Below are positions 59,470 through 64,000 of a stretch of DNA of 64,000 nt, one piece after another. The stretch's first letter is position 1; every line of letters starts with the position of its first letter. The DNA is from Treponema sp. (GTDB lineage: Bacteria; Spirochaetota; Spirochaetia; Treponematales; Treponemataceae): NCBI GenBank assembly GCA_024402475.1, contig JAKSTQ010000003.1:101831-165830 (forward strand), written 5' to 3'. The position numbers were made by a program, and so were the translations under genes. The notes under the pieces were generated by a model. The model searched no databases and was not told the origin of the DNA. It saw only the letters and a list, made by a program, of their open reading frames with translations.

Positions 59470-60574
59470 AATTCTTAAAGGCTTTGCAGTTGTTTTATTC
59501 TCACTGGTCATTCCTTTTTATGCAGCAGCTCAGACTGTTTGCGTAAAAACGATTGACAAGGCATTGAGTTTTGATACTGCTGATGAAACAATCGGATATC
59601 TTGAAAAAGAAATTCCTTCTGTAAAGACAGCTTTTGACAAGCGCATTCTTTACTGTTTTATGGCAGGCGTTCAGGAACAGGCTGGACTTTATCAGCAGGC
59701 AGGCGCAAGTTATGCTCAGGCTGTTGCTCAAAGCCTTACTACAGAACAGATCAATTCCTTTAAGATTGGTGTAAATGCCAGACAGTCCGAACTGATTGTT
59801 TATAATCTTCTTAAAAAAACATCCAGTCTTTTAGTTCTTGATGCAGTCCGATGCAGCCTTAATACAGGTGATTATGTAACTGCACGCAAGTATCTGGATT
59901 CTTCGATTAAAAATTCAAAAGATGAAAAAATCCAGGCTACAATCAAACTTTACGAAGTCTGGAGTAATCTTTGTGCCGCACAAACTGATGCAGAACTTGA
60001 AACAATTATCATGCAGCTTAAGGCTTTCTGTTCATTAAAGGAACTTGAAAGCGTTGAATGTTCCCTGCTTTTTACTTTATGGTACGTCAGCGCAGACAGT
60101 TCGGTTGCAGATACGCTTAAGAAAAAATATCCTTACAGTGCAGAAGCTGCAGTTGTTTCAGGAAGTGCGCAGTTAATGCCTACACCTTTCTGGTTTTTTG
60201 TTCCTCGCAAAGGAAATTCAATTGCCGAAATGTCTGATGCAAAAGCTGCAGGCAGTGCAAACCTTAATTCCGGAAATATCGAAGTTGCAGTTAAAGAAGA
60301 AGCTCCTGTAAAAAATGACGCAAAAAATTCTTCGCAAGTTAAGGCAGAAGAAAAGGTTGTAAGACAGCAGCTTGGTTTTTTCAGCAAAGAAGAAAACGCA
60401 CAGGCTCTTGTACAGAGAGTCAAGTCAAAAGGCTTTAATGCCTATGTCGAAAAAGAAACTCGTCCTTCTGGAAATGTTTACTATAATGTTCTTGTAGACG
60501 AAAACGAAAACGGAACAATCGGAGCACAGCTGAAAACTGCCGGTTTTGAATGTTATCCGACTTACAGGAAATAA
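59462..60574 (+). CDS. Secreted SPOR-domain protein
   Basis: 370 residues. Signal peptide ending YAAAQ. A helical TPR-like region (30-215) is followed by a low-complexity Ala/Lys linker (250-300) and a C-terminal SPOR domain (about 300-368: LGFFSKEENAQALVQRVKSKG, VYYNVLVDE). SPOR domains bind denuded septal peptidoglycan, so a division or envelope-remodelling role is likely. It overlaps lapA-like and is followed by an Lpt-like gene. Confidence 0.85.
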   Translation: MNKILKGFAVVLFSLVIPFYAAAQTVCVKTIDKALSFDTADETIGYLEKEIPSVKTAFDKRILYCFMAGVQEQAGLYQQAGASYAQAVAQSLTTEQINSFKIGVNARQSELIVYNLLKKTSSLLVLDAVRCSLNTGDYVTARKYLDSSIKNSKDEKIQATIKLYEVWSNLCAAQTDAELETIIMQLKAFCSLKELESVECSLLFTLWYVSADSSVADTLKKKYPYSAEAAVVSGSAQLMPTPFWFFVPRKGNSIAEMSDAKAAGSANLNSGNIEVAVKEEAPVKNDAKNSSQVKAEEKVVRQQLGFFSKEENAQALVQRVKSKGFNAYVEKETRPSGNVYYNVLVDENENGTIGAQLKTAGFECYPTYRK

Positions 60575-60581
60575 CTTTAAG

Positions 60582-61703
60582 GTGAAAAAGTCAATTCTTG
60601 CTCTTACAGTTTTAATTTCTCTTTGTACAGCTTCCTGTTCATTAAAATACAGAAGGGATAAACTTGCAGAAAATTTTATTCCTCAGATTGTATTCAGCCA
60701 GGCAGTTTTGAACCGTTACGAAAATAACAAAAAATCCCTTGCATTAAAGACCGTAAAATTCGAGCAGTATGATAAATCCAATACAGTTTTCGCTCAGGAC
60801 TGCGATTTTGTTCTTTTTGATGAAGAAGGAAAAGAAATCTCAACCGGTGCCTGTGCACTTTTAAGCGCAGATTCTGATTCGGAAATTTATACTTTTTATG
60901 ACGGAATTTCTTTTGATAATAAAAAGCAGGGAATTGCAATCAAAGGTTCAACAATAAAATGGAACGGCAAAACCCAGCAGCTTGTAAGTGCAAAGAATTC
61001 TCAGCTCACATTAAAAAAAGACGATTTTGAAGTAACCGGAAAAAATTTCAGTGCTTCAAGCGTTTCAAATACCTTTCAGTTTTCTCAGGGCGTTAAAGGC
61101 CAGCAGATTCTCACACAGGCTTCAAGTTCTGCTGAACAGATAACTTTTAGTGCTGACTCGATGTCGGGCCATGTTTCTTCAAAATCAGATGCCGGCAATA
61201 ATACTGTTTTAAGCGGTCATGCTTATGTAAAAACAAAGACAATGGAAATTCATGCTGACTCAATAGAATTAAGCGGCAAGGACTTCCGTTACGTAAAGGC
61301 AAACGGCAACATTAAAGGTGTGAATACAGAAAGCCAGCTTGAGTTCGAAGCTTCTTCTCTTGAATATGACCGCGAAGTCAAGATTGTAACTTTGTCAGGC
61401 GATGTTATGCTCAAAGATATTAAAAATGCAGTTACTGCAAAAGCTCAGATCATCGAATATAATCAGGCTACCGATGTTGCCGTAATGCAGGTTGGCGTAG
61501 AACTTACTCAGAAAAATAATAAATGTTCAGGTGCTTATGCACTTTATCGTAAAAAAGAACAGACTCTTGAACTTGCAGGCAATGCAAAAGTTGCCCAGGG
61601 TACAGATACTTTCCGTGCTCAGTCCATTAGTTTTAACCTTGAAACAGAACAGATTGTGCTTGACGGAAATGTCCGCGGTACCGTTAAAAACGGAGGCAAT
61701 TAA
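60582..61703 (+). CDS. LptC/LptA (OstA)-like lipid-export periplasmic protein
   Basis: 373 residues from GTG 60582 (ACAGGAA upstream). Signal/anchor with a Cys (TASCSLKYRR). The first ~170 residues resemble LptC (LKTVKFEQYDKSNTVFA, ISFDNKKQGIAIKGS), and residues ~195-365 resemble the LptA/OstA beta-jellyroll repeats (TKTMEIHADSIELSGK, EIVTLSGDVM-like and FRAQSISFNLETEQIVLDGN), so it looks like a fused bridge. It overlaps lptB by one base. Treponemes described so far lack classic LPS, so the exported lipid may be another glycolipid. Confidence 0.75.
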   Translation: MKKSILALTVLISLCTASCSLKYRRDKLAENFIPQIVFSQAVLNRYENNKKSLALKTVKFEQYDKSNTVFAQDCDFVLFDEEGKEISTGACALLSADSDSEIYTFYDGISFDNKKQGIAIKGSTIKWNGKTQQLVSAKNSQLTLKKDDFEVTGKNFSASSVSNTFQFSQGVKGQQILTQASSSAEQITFSADSMSGHVSSKSDAGNNTVLSGHAYVKTKTMEIHADSIELSGKDFRYVKANGNIKGVNTESQLEFEASSLEYDREVKIVTLSGDVMLKDIKNAVTAKAQIIEYNQATDVAVMQVGVELTQKNNKCSGAYALYRKKEQTLELAGNAKVAQGTDTFRAQSISFNLETEQIVLDGNVRGTVKNGGN

Positions 61704-62434
61704 TGGATGAACATATTCTTCGTGCATCAAGCCTTTTTAAGTCCTTTGGCCGTAAAAGGGTAGTTCAGGGAATTGACTTTACCATGAAAACCGGCGAAGT
61801 TTTAGGACTTTTAGGGCCTAACGGTTCCGGTAAGACAACTACTTTCTATATGATAGTAGGTTTTTATAAGCCTACCGCCGGTGAAGTTTTCCTTGATGAA
61901 GAATGTATTACTCCACTTGCAATGTTCCGCCGTGCTCAGAAAGGAATTTCCTACCTTCCTCAGGAACCTTCTGTATTCCGCAAAATGACTGTAGAAGACA
62001 ACATCTGGTCAGTCTTAGAAACCCGCCGGGATCTGACAAAAGATCAGAAAAAAGAAAAACTTGAATCTTTAATAGAAGAATTTTCCATTACTCATATCAG
62101 ACGCCAGAAGGCTTATACACTTTCAGGTGGTGAACGCCGCCGTACAGAAATCGCCCGTTCCCTTGCCATTGAGCCTAAATTCCTTCTTCTTGATGAACCG
62201 TTTGCAGGAATTGACCCAATCGCAGTAGCCGATATTAAACGCCTTGTCCGTCAGCTTACAACCCGGGGAATCGGAGTTCTTATTACTGACCATAACGTTC
62301 GTGATACTCTTGAAATCACTGACCGTGCAATCATCATCAGTTCTGGTAATATCATCACTCAGGGTACCCAGGAAGAAATTCTTGCAAATCCTGAAGCCCG
62401 CAGAATTTACCTTGGAACTGATTTTACCATGTAG
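61703..62434 (+). CDS. lptB: LPS-export-type ABC ATPase LptB
   Basis: 243 residues. Walker A LLGPNGSGKTTTFYMI, Q-loop SYLPQEPSVFRKM, signature LSGGERRRTEIARSL, Walker B FLLLDEPFAGIDP, H-loop ITDHNVRDTLEITDRA. These match LptB closely, including the ITDHNVR stretch. GGAGG lies 7 nt upstream. The permeases LptF/G are not in this window. Confidence 0.93.
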   Translation: MDEHILRASSLFKSFGRKRVVQGIDFTMKTGEVLGLLGPNGSGKTTTFYMIVGFYKPTAGEVFLDEECITPLAMFRRAQKGISYLPQEPSVFRKMTVEDNIWSVLETRRDLTKDQKKEKLESLIEEFSITHIRRQKAYTLSGGERRRTEIARSLAIEPKFLLLDEPFAGIDPIAVADIKRLVRQLTTRGIGVLITDHNVRDTLEITDRAIIISSGNIITQGTQEEILANPEARRIYLGTDFTM

Positions 62435-62468
62435 TTTTCATGTAAAATTCATCTGATTTTCTCAAAAA

Positions 62469-62482
62469 GGCAACCGGTTGCC
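62469..62482. promoter_or_regulatory. Perfect 14-bp palindrome upstream of rny
   Basis: GGCAACCGGTTGCC, with a central CCGG as in many LacI-family operators, 19 nt before the rny -35. It could instead fold as a weak hairpin ending the lptB transcript, but no U-run directly follows. Confidence 0.4.
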
Positions 62483-62501
62483 CGTAAATTTGACTTTTTA
62501 T

Positions 62502-62530
62502 TTGACTATTCTTATTTATTGTAGTAAAAT
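62502..62530 (+). promoter_or_regulatory. Promoter of rny
   Basis: -35 TTGACT (62502-62507), 17-nt spacer, -10 TAAAAT (62525-62530). Leader of about 33 nt with AAAAGGAG. Confidence 0.75.
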
Positions 62531-62569
62531 GTTTATGGACAATACCATTTAAAGCAAAAGGAGATAATT

Positions 62570-64000
62570 ATGATGCCAGACTGGTTAATTTATGTAATTC
62601 TCCCGGTTGCTGGAATTGTTCTTGGATGGACTATTCGCTGGCTGTATGCCAGATTTCAACTATCTGCGTCAGAACAAAAAGCTGAACGTGTAAAACAGGA
62701 TGCAATAAGAGAAGCTGAAGCTCAGAAAAAAGAAATTTTGCTCAATGCAAAAGATGAACTCATTCGGGAACGAAACCAGCAGGAGAGGGAAAACAGAGAC
62801 CGCCGTGCTGAAGTTCAGCGTTACGAAGCCCGCGTAAATCATAAGGAAGAACAGCTCGATCAGCGTGCTGCTGCTTATGACAAACAGGATAAAGAATTAG
62901 CAGAAAGAACAGTTGCAGTTGAAAAACGCGAAGCAAATGTTGCTGTTCAGGAAGAATCTTATAGAAAAGAACTTGAACGCATTTCAGGACTTTCTGCACA
63001 GGAAGCAAAAGAACTTATTATCAAGAACCTTGAAAATGATGCCCGTCATGATGCTCAGGCTCTTCTTAATAAAATCGAACAGGAAGCACAGCTTAATGCA
63101 GAAAAGAAAGCTCGTGATATTCTTGTAACAACAATCCAGCGTATTGCAACAGAAACTACAGGTGACCTGACAGTTGCTACAGTTTCTCTTCCAAGCGACG
63201 AAATGAAGGGTCGTATTATCGGTCGTGAAGGCCGCAACATTCGTACTCTTGAAACTCTTACAGGTGTTGATATCATCATCGACGATACTCCTGAAGCAGT
63301 TGTTATTTCTTGTTTCGATCCTGTACGCAAGGAAATCGCAAAAGAATCCCTTGAACGCCTTATTTCTGACGGTCGTATTCATCCGGCAAGAATTGAAGAA
63401 GTTGTTCAGAAGGTTACTCGCGAAGTTCAGAATAAGATTTACGAAGAAGGTGAAAAAGCCCTCTTTGAAGTTGGAATCCACAATATGTCGACAGAAGGTG
63501 TTCGCGCTCTCGGTCGTCTCTACTTCAGAACAAGTTATGGTCAGAATGTACTTGTTCACTCAAAGGAAGTTGCACTTCTTGCAGGACTTCTTGCAAGCGA
63601 ACTTGGTGCAGACAGAGAACTGGCTAAGCGTGCCGCAATCCTTCATGATATCGGTAAAGGTGCAGAAAACGATTCTGACCAGAACCACGCAGAAGTTGGT
63701 GCCGAAATGGCTCGTAAAATGGGAGAAGATGCCCGTGTAATCAATGCGGTTGCTGCTCACCATAACGATATTGAACCAACCTGTATCGAAGCTGTACTTG
63801 TACAGATTGCCGATGCAATTTCTGCTGCCCGCCCTGGTGCACGCCGTGAAACAGTAGACAACTACGTTAAGCGTCTTGAAAACCTCGAAGGCATTGCAGA
63901 AAACTTCGAAGGCGTTGAAAAAGCATATGCAATTCAGGCTGGTCGTGAACTTCGTATTCTTGTTAATAACGAAAAGATTCCTGATGGCGAAGTAAAAGAG
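62570..64000 (+). CDS. rny: Ribonuclease Y, 3' end cut by the window
   Basis: 477 residues visible of about 510; the frame is open to the right edge. N-terminal membrane helix (LIYVILPVAGIVLGW), long coiled coil (about 40-190, rich in Arg, Glu, Gln), KH domain (GRIIGREGRNIRTLE) and HD domain (VLVHSKEVALLAG, ILHDIGKGAE). RNase Y starts mRNA decay at the membrane. Two tandem ATG codons (62570, 62573) follow AAAAGGAG; the first has the better spacing. Confidence 0.97.
   Translation, partial: MMPDWLIYVILPVAGIVLGWTIRWLYARFQLSASEQKAERVKQDAIREAEAQKKEILLNAKDELIRERNQQERENRDRRAEVQRYEARVNHKEEQLDQRAAAYDKQDKELAERTVAVEKREANVAVQEESYRKELERISGLSAQEAKELIIKNLENDARHDAQALLNKIEQEAQLNAEKKARDILVTTIQRIATETTGDLTVATVSLPSDEMKGRIIGREGRNIRTLETLTGVDIIIDDTPEAVVISCFDPVRKEIAKESLERLISDGRIHPARIEEVVQKVTREVQNKIYEEGEKALFEVGIHNMSTEGVRALGRLYFRTSYGQNVLVHSKEVALLAGLLASELGADRELAKRAAILHDIGKGAENDSDQNHAEVGAEMARKMGEDARVINAVAAHHNDIEPTCIEAVLVQIADAISAARPGARRETVDNYVKRLENLEGIAENFEGVEKAYAIQAGRELRILVNNEKIPDGEVKE

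Noticed and set aside
1..64000. CRISPR arrays, insertion sequences, rRNA genes
   Set aside because: No regular direct repeats with spacers, no transposase and no rRNA-like sequence were found.

Overview
The window looks like a chromosomal segment of a low-GC spirochaete of the Treponema type. The evidence is the mix of a very long spirochaete-style coiled-coil protein, an IspDF fusion, a CarD regulator, the rplU-prp-rpmA-obgE-nadD-yqeK-LCP-rsfS and ispE-spoVG-tRNA-Gln-rplY runs, and an LptC/LptA-like gene next to lptB and rny. Species cannot be fixed from the sequence alone. There is no rRNA, insertion sequence or CRISPR array.

Layout. (1) 1-6.7 kb is an A+T-rich surface-polysaccharide block: a partial MptE/sialyltransferase-like protein, a radical SAM enzyme, a pyruvyltransferase, a polysaccharide deacetylase and a GT4 glycosyltransferase, facing a Wzt/TagH-type export ATPase and a four-helix-bundle protein. 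(2) 6.7-12.4 kb holds tRNA-Asn, an XRE/PIN toxin-antitoxin pair, a ferric-iron-type ABC uptake operon and a small secreted CIA30-like protein. (3) 12.5-27 kb is housekeeping: L21, Prp, L27, Obg, NadD, YqeK, an LCP protein, RsfS, IspE, SpoVG, tRNA-Gln, L25, TilS, a secreted TPR protein, an HtrA-like lipoprotein and LepA. (4) 27-32 kb (minus strand) carries a GT2, a TPR protein, a DUF115/Maf-like protein and a PpiD/SurA-like foldase. (5) 32-43 kb carries a 1529-residue (R)-2-hydroxyacyl-CoA dehydratase activase-like protein, a secreted orphan, a HAD phosphatase and the 1217-residue coiled-coil protein. (6) 42.7-52.4 kb carries IspDF, CarD, a DEAD-box-type helicase, an NFACT/RqcH protein, a HATPase plus cNMP-binding regulator, the ilvB attenuator and acetolactate synthase, and Adk. 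(7) 52.4-64 kb carries a RarA fusion, a lipoprotein, an outer-membrane barrel candidate, FolD, MiaB, LapA-like, SPOR, LptC/A-like, LptB and the start of RNase Y.

Two regulatory signals stand out. First, seven start codons sit 6-12 nt downstream of a good sigma70-type -10 box with no Shine-Dalgarno sequence: the XRE antitoxin, ispE, a TPR protein, the HAD phosphatase, carD, the helicase and the ilv leader peptide. This implies leaderless or near-leaderless mRNAs next to ordinary Shine-Dalgarno genes. Second, ilvB is preceded by a complete branched-chain amino-acid attenuator: a 26-codon leader peptide with 13 Leu/Ile/Val codons, a 12-bp antiterminator whose 5' arm lies just past the Val run, and an intrinsic terminator. 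Its leader peptide itself appears to be leaderless. carD and the helicase gene diverge from promoters that share one palindromic -35 hexamer.

Metabolically the window covers three MEP-pathway steps (IspD, IspE, IspF), branched-chain amino-acid entry (IlvB), folate C1 (FolD), NAD (NadD), iron uptake, ribosome assembly and quality control, and envelope biogenesis.
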